A model generated the notes under the pieces. The model was given only the letters and a program-made list of their open reading frames with translations. It did not search any database and was not told the DNA's origin. 64,000 nt of DNA, taken from assembly GCF_964204645.1 (NCBI RefSeq), contig NC_134032.1, forward strand, positions 12,394,275-12,458,274, written 5' to 3'. Shown here in pieces: positions 11,615-24,028 of the stretch; the first letter of the stretch is position 1, and every line of letters begins with the position of its first letter. This DNA is from Tubulanus polymorphus (Eukaryota; Nemertea; Palaeonemertea; Tubulaniformes; Tubulanidae). The position numbers and the translations under genes were made by a program.

Positions 11615-14600
11615 TGGAAAATACGATCTACGCTTACCGCAGCTGAACGTGTATTTGATGGCATTTTCAATACTTAACGATTGATAGTAATAATCTCGTT
11701 GACAGGCCAGATATATCGTTAAAACGGGGTGTTATACCCCCCCGCTCCCCTGATCTGTATAGCTCCCCTCCCTCCCCCTAAACCTCTCTCTCAATGTACA
11801 GCGAATGAAAAAGTTTTTAATTCTGTAAATCAATCAATGATGATAATGGAGCAAAAGATCGTTTCTATTTTCCGAGAATTCTATTTTTCCAGTTATCGTG
11901 TTTTTTCTACGAGCCCTTCTCATACGTAAATCTCTTTGTAGTAGTCGTCGTAGTCGTCATTGTCGATAATTCCGTAGTTCTGCTTTTTCTCGCGCCCTAC
12001 CGCTTGTCCTCGTCGGTGGCGGCGGCGGCGGCGTTCGAATGCGATGATAATTATTGTTACGATTCGATAGATTTTGATTAATCGTTTCCTACGTATGTTA
12101 AACCAACGCTGCTTTATTCTACTGAATATAATGTCGTATCATTTCGAATCATATTAATTGATTACTAATTAACAGATATTAATATTAATGAACATAATTA
12201 TATGAATGAATTTCATAAATATATATATATAAGTGTATAATATGTAACATTGTGGTTTATATAATTGCATATAGGTGGCATCCGTGTAGAATAAATGTGT
12301 AAACTACATATTGATAATAATCCTAATAATGATACTTATATTAATATCTATAATCACTTATATATATATATATATATCAAGTCAGTATATAGTAAAATCT
12401 GTAGTATATAGAACTTAAAATAATATTCGATATTATTGATTAGTCGATGTTTAATTATCAGAATTTCGAGAATGGCTGTTACGAATTTTTGTCGTAAATT
12501 TCTATATAACAGAATTTTCTAGATGTCCGATTAGCTCGCGCGCACGTGGGTTGTGCGCGTGTGTTTTGATAGGTGTAGGTTGTCGGGTGTTGTTGGTTTG
12601 GGTGTAGTCAATATTAGCCGGGTTGGTTCGTTGATACTCGCGGCTCAATGTCACGTTTCATGAAATTCCGAGTAACGATGAAATCCGCTTCATACGGATC
12701 AGGTTTGATATCGTGGTTTTGTAAAATATCGAATTTCTATGATGATTTCTTTGCGCGCTTTTTAAAAAAAAAAACTTTTCACACCAGTTTCGTTCGTAGT
12801 TCAATCGTAATATGAATTTAGCGTTTCGCTTTACGTAGTTCGTTACCGCGCCGCCAGGTGTCGGGGCAGACAAATTTCTTTTCTCTTCACGTCTATCGCG
12901 ATATAACCGAGAAATATTTTCTGTTTAACATTTTTAAATGTATTTATCGGCTTAAAGCGTCTCTTTAGAAAAAAAAGGGTTTGCGCGTATTAGAAAATTA
13001 AAGATTTTTATACCGGAGTGATATGAAAGGGTACGGTAGCGCCATCTTTATTGGTTTGAGCGAAACGGTGTATTATATTCCACCTTTAGAGTAGATAGTT
13101 AGTAAGTATAGAACTAGGGAGTAAGTAATCAGGAATTTGGACCCGGTTTGGCGTTGGCGGTTTAGAAAAAAAAGTTTTGCCACTCTTTTCGACCGGATTC
13201 AATTTTTCGTGGTACTTTAACTGTTAGGTATTTCTTGTAAAATCTTTCCCCTACACCCCTCCGTTAAACTGGGTCCTTCCCGCAATAGCTTTATGATAAT
13301 AGGAGTTATGAAGAGTTTTTATACGCTTTTGATAAATATTCACTTTCTCGTTTTCTGTCTTTCTCTTTCTCTACTCAAACGTCATTGGTGATTTTTACTG
13401 GAAATTTTTTACGGAACTGAATTTAGAGAAAAGCCCTCTCGTCCCCCTCCTCGAAACCCCCGCGCCCCCGGCTAGCTCGAATCCTCTCTAGCCCTCGCTG
13501 AATAATCTGTAAAAAGAAACATTTTTAACGATCATTTTTTATCGATAAGTCGCAATAACTCAACGAGAGATAAACGTCAGTAGTTGTTTATGTACAGTTT
13601 AGGGATGAAATTGTAGAAAGAAATTTTCATTTGAAATTATAGATACTCGTGTAGCTACGTAGCAGTTTCGGCTCGAAACGGAAGAAAATCTCCGAATTTG
13701 GTCTAGATTTGATAACGAATGAAAGTATCAATCTGCAGCTGGAACCTTGCGTCGTTAAGACGTTTGATGTTTCCGATTTTTAATCGTTCAGGTTCGAGAT
13801 CTCCCTGGCGATATTCTTGATAGAAAATAAACTAGAAAACACAAGACATCAGAAATTTTATCCGCATGCTTTGAAAAAGTGATCTGACTTCACGCTACAA
13901 TCGTGATATCATGTCTCAAAGGGTCGTTGGTTGCAGGCTGTAGGTTGATCGAAAATGTTAGGGTTAGTGGTGTTAACTCTTGAGGAGAGTGAAGATCTAA
14001 TGATTGCATAGGTCGAGTTACGAAACGTCCCGGTTCTGGAGATTCCGAAGCCGAAACGCTAGCGAAAATTCAGACTAAGAAACGTCTAAAATACAACAAT
14101 GAATTCTGTGTACAGTGTTTAAAAATCTAATGTATAAAGTAGTAGTTCAGAAATATGAAACAACCACATCGGTCCATGTATGATAAAATGAATGTTATAG
14201 AAGCAATTTGTATAAATTATGAGAAACCTAGAAAAATATAACTAACAGATATGTGAAAAAATATCTCGCCGAAGAAAGGATGAAAAAAACAAATGAACTG
14301 ATGTATTGTATATTTTGTGGCGTATTATTTCCCCAGATGGTATTGCCGTTTATTCAAACACCTTATTCGTGATGATGAGGAAAAAATTTTAAAACGATGA
14401 GAAAGAAAATGATGATGAAAAGTTGTTGATTTTTGCGACGCTCACGAGAAAAATATCGATATCGCGAAAATGAAAGCCTCGATACGTGTTACGTTAGATT
14501 TGCATCCATTGAGATCACCCTCCCCCTACCCCTTTAAAAAAATCTGAGAAAATTCTTCGATCGTTCTTTTTACGAATGAAGATATAAATTGTAATAGTAG

Positions 14601-14951
14601 ACGATGAGCGCATTTAAACCCCCCCCTGAAATGGGTTCAACTGTCGATGTATACGGATGAAATGTTTGTGAATAGAATTGAAAACTGTTATTTTATATCG
14701 ATTGATAATAAATAAACGCGATCATGAATCGAGCGACGAATCCGCGTGAAATAATAATGTATAGAGATGAAAATGAAATCTATTTTTTAAAACCTGCGAA
14801 TCGGAAAAAAAGTGTACAAAATGAAATAACGATTAAGGCCGTATATCTAGTGTGAATATTTGCTAAAGTACCGTAAATAACTCTGTAAATTTTGTGTTTC
14901 TAAAAAAGCGAAGAAAGGAATCTTAGTATTAATATTGTGTATAAATATATC

Positions 14952-14959
14952 TGTACATA
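14952..14959 (+). promoter_or_regulatory. Pumilio response element, TGTACATA
   Basis: Exact match to the UGUANAUA element bound by Pumilio proteins, in the gene's own probable 3'UTR. Further matches are at 9015-9022 (edge of the AT repeat), 10969-10976 (inside a MITE) and 17306-17313. Confidence 0.4.
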
Positions 14960-15151
14960 TGTATTTAAAACGATAAAACAAAGATATTCGTTATGAAACT
15001 TTTCTACGGTCGGAATTTCTCTACTCCCCGCGGGTCATAAAATGGCGTCGGTTTTTTTTTTTTAAATTTGTTGTATTACGATAAGTCCGATATCTCAATG
15101 GATGCAAATTTAGTCGACTCACTTGCCCCCTTCTTTTTTCTGCTATTCGGA

Positions 15152-15250
15152 GGCTGGTTCCATAGTCGCGGCTAAGACGTAGGACCGGTCTAAGACCATC
15201 TAAGTTCTATAGTCAATCTAACGACTTAGGTCTCAACTATGGAACTGGCC
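15152..15250. mobile_element. Small MITE with GGCTGGTTCCATAGT ends
   Basis: 99 bp bounded by GGCTGGTTCCATAGT and ACTATGGAACTGGCC, an imperfect 15-bp inverted repeat. A reverse-orientation relative of the interior lies at about 47530-47630. Confidence 0.6.
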
Positions 15251-15336
15251 GCGGGACAACTGCTGAACTTGGTCCGGAATATTTCTAATAAACGCGCAAA
15301 CTTCAAACCAGTTCTATCCGGAAAATATCTATTTAA

Positions 15337-15600
15337 CCCTTTCAGTGCTGACTAATTAATACCCTATAGTGCTGAAGATAATTTTAAAATTCTGAAAAAT
15401 TCCAGCCTAGTGTGTTGAATAACGGGAATAGTGCATCTACACCCTGGCGTGGTATATTTCACTATGTTTGTCAGGTGCTGCCATCTTTCAAGAGAGATAA
15501 TTAGTAATTACTAATTAAATCAATACACCGCAGTGCGGTGTACTAGCAAAATCCATCACTGATTCGTACACTGCACTGCGGTGTAGACGCACTGAAAGGG
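15337..15600. mobile_element. MITE with CCCTTTCAGTGC / CACTGAAAGGG ends
   Basis: 264 bp, the best-preserved member of the family also seen at 4345-4473 and 32018-32193. The interior holds short palindromes such as ACACCGCAGTGCGGTGT. TAA follows both ends, suggesting a TAA target site. Confidence 0.7.
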
Positions 15601-17305
15601 TAAGATTCGCCGTGTTTAAGTAAGCAGCCTCCCTCCCTGCGTTAGAAACAGTTCACGCGTTCGTGATCGTTATTTTTCATTTAGATTCGAGTAGAATTTT
15701 TATTCAGTTTTCGTCGTTCATTAATAAATTAAGTACGTATTTTATTTCGGGTTAGAACTCGGCGCGTCGACAGCTCGTCGCGGGAGCCAGTTTTTAACAA
15801 TCGACCGACGCAACCTAGTTAAACGTTGCGTGGAAATTCGTTCAGTAAAAAATAAACAGAATAATTGCGGTTATTAGTTATTGTTATTATTACTTATTTT
15901 GCCCATTAATTCTGAGAAGTTCCGGAATTTTTATCTCTTAACTTAATTAGTTACTAAATTTTTCGATTTTGATCATCGTCGTCGTAGTCGTATTTGCTCA
16001 ACGCGATTTTCTCGTTTGTATTCTTCTTCTTGAATTACTATTATTCTTTTGAAAAATCTGAATATTTCAACTACCGTTTTATAAAACGAAGGAAAAAATC
16101 TACGTGTGACATTGCTTCGTCTTCTATATCTAATTTGCACGTTTCTGAAATGGTCTAGGCACTATTATTTATGGGTATGAAAAACCAATCGAGAAAGTTT
16201 TTGAACTGATTTGTTATGTAGTGGAAAATATAAACTTACAACAGCAGAAATGGATCTTGAAAATGAACTGATATCAACTCAAAGGGTCAACTCTCTTACT
16301 CGCAACTGCGGATCCGATTCCTGCGTTCGATTCTTCGACTAGATTCGTTTTTGTGTCGTTTCACCGCGTTAGATTCGCCTGATTTTTCGAAAAGTCGTCG
16401 GCTGCTCGCGGCGGTCATAGCAGCGCCCCCTATGAACTCATTTCTCTCATTAAAAAAGGTGGAGGTTTTTTCTGGCCTGGTATTTTTTTGGTTTAGATAA
16501 TTTTTTTTCCCCGCGAATATCGTCGTCAACTGTAACAATATTCGTAAATTACAGAATTATGATATTAACTTGAAGTAGAAAAAAAGGAAACCACATTCAC
16601 TTTAATCGATATTTCATGCTTGGTTGTATAGAAAACAAAAACGCTTTTCATATATATATATATATACATATATAAATATTATACAGTCGGACTGCATTTC
16701 GACGGTCCGCGGTTGAAACTCGCTTCAAGTTGGTTCGAAATGATGATGAACTTGCGGTGAGTTTGAATTGATGATCGCTTTGAACTGTTCAGTTCAGGAA
16801 TGATCCTCGCTTGGTTTTCGATAAGCAATTTGTTGTATATGTCATCTCGGCGATGACAGGGCTCCGATAGAGCGCAGCGCCCCCCACATGAAATGTAGGA
16901 TTATTTTGTAAATTCACGCGTGTATAATTAATTTGAAAATGAAGCTCCCGAAAATATGTCTTAATGTTTCCAGGTATGTCGTAATTGAATTACCGCTGTC
17001 GTGAAATGCGTATTAACTTAAAACTAGTAATCGCAAAGTTGAGCTTTAAGAAAATCCCAGTTTTACTTTGAGACTGTAGAAAGTACATCGGAACCTCGTT
17101 AATACGGATCTTGCGGTAAACATTGAAATGGTAGTAATATTATCCAAAGCTTGATTGATATAAAAATCTTAGCTGGGATATGCTAGCTGGGAATCATCGT
17201 AATAAACAGGTTTCTTCTTTAATTAACTGTGTCGTATTCATGAGGTTAAGCTGTACGAGCAACTGGAAACTAAGCCGAATTTTTAAGCCGGGTTAAAGTT
17301 AATGG

Positions 17306-17313
17306 TGTAGATA
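17306..17313 (+). promoter_or_regulatory. Pumilio response element, TGTAGATA
   Basis: Exact UGUANAUA match about 160 bp before the distal AATAAA signal, relevant only if the Pumilio transcript extends this far. Confidence 0.35.
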
Positions 17314-17469
17314 ATTTTGAGGCGGGGGGCGGATTTTATTTCGGTCCTGTCGTCGTCGAAATGATATTCGATGTATTTGTGCATATATATATATTATATA
17401 TAATTATTATAGATATAAAATTGTGTGTATTTTTTTCATCTGTACAATAACTGTATAAAAAATATAAAA

Positions 17470-17528
17470 AATAAACAGAAATCTTGTAAAATGCCTGTAA
17501 ACAAAAGATCATTTTGCTAGTAAATAAA
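17470..17528 (+). terminator. Distal candidate poly(A) signals for Pumilio
   Basis: AATAAA occurs at 17470-17475 and 17523-17528 in a very AT-rich stretch. These are the last such signals before the convergent SRP19 gene. Confidence 0.35.
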
Positions 17529-17540
17529 TTCATTCATTGA

Positions 17541-18937
17541 CACATTGTCACAGTAAAAAAATTATGGATCTCTTCTTTTCTTCTTTGCTTTTCTTCTACT
17601 GCGGTAATTTCTGTGGTCGTTTCAGACTAAGTGAAGACAACTTGCACATTAGGAGTTTGGACCGCCCACTTGCGGTAACAATTTACACAACTGGTAGTGA
17701 AAGTGATTTGTGTTGAAACAACTGTTTACTGGCACACAACAGGCCTTGGTTATTACATTCTCAAAATCAGTTCATGTTTTAGGAATTTAGAACCAGGGCT
17801 CTCACCGATGAGGAATCCAAGATTTCCTTATTTTCTCTGACCAAAACTTCCCTGAATTTATGTGATCGATAACTATATTGTCATTTAGGGCTGTTTCTCA
17901 TCAAGAAGTTCCTTATGCCACATATCACCAGCAAGAACAACAAGCTTCCAACATTTCAAATTCCCTGAGTTTTAAGTCAGAATTCCATCTCTGGCTCTTA
18001 ACTGAAAATTTCCTCATTATATTACTTAGTGAGGGCCCTTTCTTCTCGCAAGGTTCGCCACCAGCAAAGACAAAAATACACCAAAAAATTTGAATTCCCT
18101 CGACTCCATTTTGAGTCTGAATTCCATGATCTGTAGGTTAACCACTAGTGACACCTAGTGTAATTCTTGCTCACTACAGAAGCGGCCAAGCATACCAGTT
18201 GAAATCAACGATTTACGACTGTGTGCACCTCTCAAGGGGACGTGGCCTTGCTCCAATTCATTCTCAATACTCTTACGCAGAATTCGATCAAATGTTCGCC
18301 CCATGGGCAAGTGGCTTTCATTCCCAAGGTCGAACCTAGGTGTACGGCACCCTGGACAGTCCCAAGAAATCGGAGTCAATACAGTCAGTATGTTAACCAT
18401 TTTGCAAATGTCTCATAAGAATTCAGTTCCATCGCGCATGAACTATTGCATCTTTCTTCCAGTGACTCAACATCCACTAACTTATATACCGGCGCATCCC
18501 AAGTATGTTTCTTCAATCATTATAAACCCAATCACAACGAAAATTGATTCTATTTACAAAACTTTATTATTCGTTATTTTTGACGGATAAACATACACAA
18601 TTAAATTGAATACAAATAAATACCATACAGAAATTCATTCTTTCACCGCTTTTTCAAATCTTTATCTTAAAAATATCCATCTTAAGATCCGCTCTAGAAT
18701 CTGCGTAACCATAACATTCACATTTAATTGATCCACTTCCACAGTTCTTAAATCGTAACTAGAGTTTAAATTTTGTCATTTTCAAGTATATGTATTTCAA
18801 TCAAACTTGAACTCAGCATTTTGGTTCCTAGATCCTTACTGAGGTACCAGGATTTTAACTCATAACTCCGGAAATGGATCGCTTTGATAAAATCATGCCG
18901 TTTTTTTCTCGGTAGGAAAGTTTAATATCCCGCGAAT
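17541..18937. other. Spacer between convergent Pumilio and SRP19
   Basis: No supported gene. TTTATT at 18563-18568 (AATAAA on the minus strand) is a candidate SRP19 poly(A) signal about 370 bp past its stop. The segment at 18300-18335 (GGGCAAGTGGCTTTCATTCC) recurs at 52560-52580 and is part of an undefined dispersed repeat. Confidence 0.5.
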
Positions 18938-20027
18938 TTATTTCTTCTTTTTTCCGCGTTGACGTTTTTGCGCGTTTGACTGCTGCGATTGTTGACTAGA
19001 CTGCGACGCGTTCTGAGCCGAAACGCGAGCCTTCAATTTCGGAATCGTTTCCCCGAGATAAAATAAAACAGACCTTCCTGAAAATAGGAGGAAAAAGTTC
19101 CAGGCTGTCGGTTATCTGAAAGGGTGGTTCCTAGCTGCAGATTGTCTAGGGGGTGGTTCCAAGAGCAGATTGTCTGAAGGCATGGTTCTAAGCCGTAGAT
19201 TGTCTGAGGTTCAAGGCTGTTGGTTATCTGAAAGGGTGGTTCCATGAAGCAGATTGCCTGAGGGGGTGGAGTAATTCCGGGCTGGGGTAGGAGGGGTTGT
19301 TACACGGCTTACTTACTCGTTGGGAAGTTTTCGTGCAATATCGCACCATTTTCATCTTTGAGTTGAACGCGAATTCTACCGCGGAATTTCGGGTCTCGAG
19401 GATCCAATTCGCGAGGGTAAACTTTATTCTGAAAAAAATTGATTAAAAAATGTTTTATTATCTCCATCTTTATTTGACACGCTGGAGCGCCAAAAGAAGG
19501 CAGACCGAGATGGGACCCTACCTCTACTCCGACAGTCATGCCGGCATTAGCTAACACATCTCGGATCTCGACATACGTCGGATTGTCAACGCTCTAGAGA
19601 ATTGATGATAAGAAAAAAATATTAGAAAATTGAGTTATTAATTGTCAAACAAGGACAACAGGGCACATATCATCTTTTAACTTACTCTATTTTTCGGTAT
19701 CCTTCTGCCTTCAGCGACAGTCTTCTTACTGTTTATGTAGGCCGGATAAACACACACCCACCTAGAAATGATTTGAATAGACTGTATAGTCATAGACATT
19801 AAATTAATATAAATATAAATTTTACTTTAGTTCGAGTTGGCCCATATGGGGTCAATTTTCAGGCGAGCCAAGACTGATCTTAATTTCTAACCCGGTTCAA
19901 TCTATTTTACATTTATTCTGGTAAATTCATGCGATTCGAATTTAATTCAAAACTTCAAAGAACACGAAAAACCAACGAACCTCTCTCGATCCGAACAATT
20001 AAAATCGGGGTTCCACGATCTCGCCAT
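18938..20027 (-). CDS. SRP19: Signal recognition particle 19 kDa protein
   Basis: SRP19 binds helices 6 and 8 of the SRP RNA and lets SRP54 join the particle that targets secretory ribosomes to the ER. Five exons join in frame: 19981-20027, 19686-19761, 19522-19593, 19317-19428, 18938-19077, giving 148 residues (about 144 in human). It begins MARSWNPDFN. The conserved core follows: VCVYPAYINSKKT, AEGRRIP, NPTYVEI, YPRELDPRD, RGRIRVQLKDENG, then a C-terminal tail that is Ser/Gln-rich and ends RQRGKKKK, as in the family. Stop TAA at 18938-18940. All introns are short and GT-AG. It converges on Pumilio and is head-to-head with eIF5A. The identity is secure. Confidence 0.97.
19098..19280. repeat. 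Degenerate minisatellite in the last SRP19 intron
   Basis: Four to five imperfect units of about 33-37 bp built around GGGTGGTTCC and GCAGATTGTCTG. The reading frame across it is intronic. Confidence 0.6.
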
Positions 20028-21651
20028 GTTGGCTAACTCAATTGCCAGAGTAAGATTCGGACGCGTATATGGCAAAAGTATTCAGGATTCGAACCTAACC
20101 GGCCACACAGGTGCGCAAAATTTGAAAAAATAGGATGTTTTCAAAAAGATTCGATTATCATGATAGAATGACACCCGGAAAGCATAAGACATTCATAGAT
20201 AGATGGCAAAAGTCAGAGTTCTTAAGTATTCTGTGGGGCCTTGAACCTACGGAGCAATGTTGTTCAAGTGAGTTCAAGTTCAAATTTATTCCACGGAAAG
20301 ACATGTACAGAGATTGAGAGAAAAACAAAGAATAAAATTTACGATTCTTAAACAAGCACAATTATAAAAAGAGAGAGGACAGTAGCTTTTTGTTCTACTC
20401 GATTGCCAGTGCATGCATTGCAGTTGCTTGCAGATTATTCGGGACTCGAACCCTCGCGGCGTATTGCGCCACGCCGCTAACCGAGACGAACCGTAGCGCC
20501 CTCTACACACCGTGCCGCACCGAGGACGCAAGTGTAAGTAAATTTCAGTCTTTTAATTTGCTCGAATTAATTGTCTTAACCGACTAATCCGCCGACGGTA
20601 CCCCGTTCGGCGGGTAGATTAACGCGCTGGTTAGTTAATCATGTCGGATTAAAGCTTGACGGATGAGAAATTGAGTCTGTAATCACGCGCCAAAGGCGTT
20701 AGTTTTGTTGCCTCCTCAATCAAATTCAATTAATAAAAAAAGGATATTTACTCGTTGCTTTATTCGTTGATGCGTTTAACCACGAAATTTGTAATAAATA
20801 AGAAATCATATCGTATATACAGTGGTAAGACTACCTGATGAGTTCATTATAGGCCTTCTTCAGCTTTTTGTGGCGCTAGTCTAACATGTCTAAAAAAGCT
20901 GCTTTAAGTAAAGGCAGGGATTCCATATTTGGAACACCAACACCTGGAAACCACCATCCTCTTAGATGTTCACTTTGCTTTATGCTATTGCACCACTGCC
21001 TGAAATCATGTTTACATATAGGGTGTAATGATTTGTGTAAGTAAGACTCAAAATTCTGAGTTTGGCCTTTCGTGAGGCCTGGTGGTGCAAAATCAAGTCA
21101 CTAATTAGCTTCTACAAAAAAGAGCATTTTCTTTTATTTTAAAAGTGGTGCCCTAGAATACTGTATCGAATCTTTGATTGGAGACCTCAGCTCACGTAGG
21201 AACTAAGTTTAGTTTTGAGGAGCATGGAACTGTAAAAAATAAAATCTGAAATAAGCGTAAATGCTGTAAGAGGGAGATGAATTCCATCAGTTGGAAATTG
21301 GGTTTCAAGAGCTGCTATTGTTGCCCTGCGGCTGTATGGATTTTAGATAGGTTTATTTAATTTTCACGCTTAATGTAGCCACACACAGAAATTACTAGTG
21401 GCATTCATTACTAGTTGACCCTACCACCTGATGATTGAAGTTATCACAAAAAATTAATTACAGTAATTTGACGCAAAAAAAAACATAGTTGTAAATTTTT
21501 AAAACTTGAAATGATTTGGAAATTGAGAGTATTTTGATGTTTGGGAGAAGTTGATGTTTTAAAATGAGTAGAGACTGCTCTGAATTCGTAGTCAGGTCTG
21601 TTGTAGCTCGAATTAAGATAAGAAATTTCAACCGTTGCTTATTTTTTGCAG
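20028..21651. other. Spacer and promoter region between SRP19 and eIF5A
   Basis: Head-to-head spacer of 1.6 kb. It must hold both promoters and probably a non-coding first exon of eIF5A, because a clear 3' splice site (TTTTTTGCAG) ends at 21651. A GTAAGT donor-like word occurs near 20534. No other coding signal. Confidence 0.45.
20425..20505 (-). repeat. tRNA-like SINE fragment
   Basis: On the minus strand, a D-arm-like TCTCGGTTAGCGGCGTGG is followed about 20 bases later by a box B-like GGGTTCGAGTCCC. The spacing is too short for a functional tRNA, so this is read as a decayed tRNA-derived SINE. Confidence 0.4.
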
Positions 21652-21681
21652 AGCACACAACGCAATACTCCCAATACAACG

Positions 21682-22149
21682 ATGGCCGATGATGATCATG
21701 ATTTCACCAACGCCGATGCCGGTGCATCCAAAACCTACCCGCAGCAGTGCTCGGCGCTGCGTAAGAACGGCTACGTCGTCATCAAGCAACGTCCGTGCAA
21801 AATCGTCGAGATGTCGACGTCGAAGACCGGCAAGCACGGCCACGCAAAGGTGCACCTCGTCGCGTTGGATATTTTCAACAATAAGAAGTACGAGGACATT
21901 TGTCCGTCGACGCACAACATGGACGTGCCGCACGTGAAACGTATCGACTACCAACTGATGAACATTGACGACAACTTCTTGACTTTGATGTCCGACGCCG
22001 GCGAGCAACGCGAAGACATAAAACTGCCGGATAACGAAATCGGCAAGGAAATCTCGTCGAAGTTCGACGCAGGCGAATCATTCTACGTGACGATCTTGTC
22101 GGCGATGGGCGAAGAGGCCGCGGTCGGCACGAAGGTGATGACGTCGTAA
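21682..22149 (+). CDS. EIF5A: Eukaryotic translation initiation factor 5A
   Basis: eIF5A binds the ribosome near the E site and relieves stalling, notably at polyproline, and helps termination. The single coding exon gives 155 residues (154 in human eIF5A1). The start ATG at 21682 ([16 protein letters not shown]) aligns with the family N-terminus. The hypusination loop is intact: [12 protein letters not shown], with the modifiable lysine at residue 51. The C-terminal OB-fold domain has [11 protein letters not shown] and the usual LSAMGEEAA end. A 3' splice site ending at 21651 shows an intron in the 5'UTR. Codon use is strongly GC-ending, unlike the AT-rich surroundings, as expected for a highly expressed gene. 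The poly(A) signal is at 22820. Identity is secure. Confidence 0.99.
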   Translation: MADDDHDFTNADAGASKTYPQQCSALRKNGYVVIKQRPCKIVEMSTSKTGKHGHAKVHLVALDIFNNKKYEDICPSTHNMDVPHVKRIDYQLMNIDDNFLTLMSDAGEQREDIKLPDNEIGKEISSKFDAGESFYVTILSAMGEEAAVGTKVMTS

Positions 22150-22819
22150 GGAGATAAGGCGGGCGCGCGTTACATTCTGATTCTGTCACCGTCGTCGATG
22201 ATTTCAGTATCTTCCAAATCGAAAAAGAAAATGATGATTAAAGAAAAAAAAATATAAACGAACACGTCGAAACAACACGCATGCGCGCGAGAAATATATA
22301 CGAAGTACGCGCGTCGTCCCCGCGACGACGTGGGTGGCGCCGTTAAATTTTATTATTGCCCCGCGCGCTCATGGAGTAAAAAGACTTGATGAGAAATTCG
22401 AATTTCAAGATAATTCTCGTCGGCGAAAATCTCGTCACTTTATCCGAACACTCTGTCTCTCTCCTCTCTCTCTTTCTCTCCGAAGAATAGATGAAAATTA
22501 ATTTAACAAAAAAAAAGAAACGATTGTTAATATGCAAATATTCAACTACTGTGCTTGTGGTCTATTATCAACGAAATATAATTAACGAACTGATTTATTT
22601 AACTTTACTGTATTTTTTCTTCTAACAAAAGAAAACGAAATTTCGTACGATTTTTCGTCGAGGTGAAATGAAATGAATTCGGTCTTTCTGTGCTGACTTG
22701 TATTTAGATATATTGATAACGCCAGTTATCGTTATAATTCAACGATAAATATTATTATTATTGTGATTATTTCGACTGAATTATTGTATATGCCAATTAA
22801 GGTTATGCGGAGCTCGTTA

Positions 22820-22825
22820 AATAAA
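22820..22825 (+). terminator. Poly(A) signal of eIF5A
   Basis: AATAAA about 670 bp after the eIF5A stop codon, within an AT-rich 3'UTR. Confidence 0.6.
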
Positions 22826-24028
22826 CATCTTGAGAAATAACGAACTACGGCAAACAATGTTTTGAGATTTATTGAGATGGTTAAAAGAATTTTTGAAAAG
22901 AAATGCATTATATTATTATTATTATGATTACTATTATTATGAATGTGTCGGTTTTGAAAGGTAATAATAAAATTTTCAAGCTACTTTAAATCGGATAATT
23001 TTAGTTTGTTCGTTTTCATGTGTTGATAGTCTTGTTTGGGTGGCTCCTAGCATATCAAAGTTGGAGCTTCCAGGTCCATCACTTCTATCAACTGCTTGTG
23101 TTGTTAAACCCTTTTCATTCTGTGAAGGTGTAGTTTGTCCGAATCTAGTTCTGAAAACTCGAAACGCTAAAAATTCTCCATTTATGGGATCATTCCTAGG
23201 ATCCAGTAGGAGGCCAGTGTCACCTGTCGCTATGTGATGCCTTGATTCCTAAACTAAATGGAAAATGCTGTCAAAGGTGCTTGTTACTTGAGCGTAATGT
23301 TGAAACTTAAAAAATGGGCAATTAGAAATGTTTGTCTAGTTAGCAGTTGTACAGAAGACTATATGTCTAGATCAGTTCAGTTGGGACAACGAATTTCCTG
23401 TAGTGTCAAGAATAAAGATTTGCTTACAAAACCAAAAGATATTGCTTTACGGAGATGACTGATCAGTACTAATTAGGAGTCAACTGTAATTGGGACATGA
23501 AAGTGATGCGAATGCTTCCTCGAAATTTGAAATGTTATCTTCTTAAAACTGCATATCCAAGAATGAGTGATCCGAAGGGGCCCTGCATAAGAGGTAAAGA
23601 TAGATATAGAACTATCGGGTTCTTCCAAATGATATCTGTCCTAAACTGCTGTAACGAGTGGTCATCACTTCTAATGAGGGTTGACGACAAACGCAATTCG
23701 CAAAATATTTTGAACATAGAAAGTAAATAATTAACTGTTACCACTTTCTAACTAAGATATAATTTTATTATTGACAAAAAAACAGCATGATCATCCAGAC
23801 ATCATCTGAGACATTTTTAATTGAAGAATGATCTATGAACACCAGACATTTTATGAGCACACATTCAAATTGATCGTCCACACTTCATATCTGTTCAGGA
23901 CTTCATCAGAGACATTTTTAATTGAAAACGAACAACAGACACACATTTTACCAACACACTTTCATAAAACTGTCTTCGAACGGTAGCTAGAGATTAGTTG
24001 CCAGCTGTAGTTTGACCACAGAATATAT
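22826..24028. other. Spacer between convergent eIF5A and mTERF genes
   Basis: No gene seen. TTTATT at 23765-23770 is a candidate poly(A) signal for the minus-strand mTERF gene. A short segment (GAGACATTTTTAATTGAA) occurs twice, at about 23808 and 23909. Confidence 0.45.

Noticed and set aside
18148-18590. Several 60-95 codon frames near 18.3 kb
   Set aside because: Overlapping on both strands in a dispersed-repeat region; no splice-site or family support.
21646-21681. N-terminal extension of eIF5A
   Set aside because: It crosses a 3' splice site ending at 21651 and lacks an ATG; the family start is at 21682.
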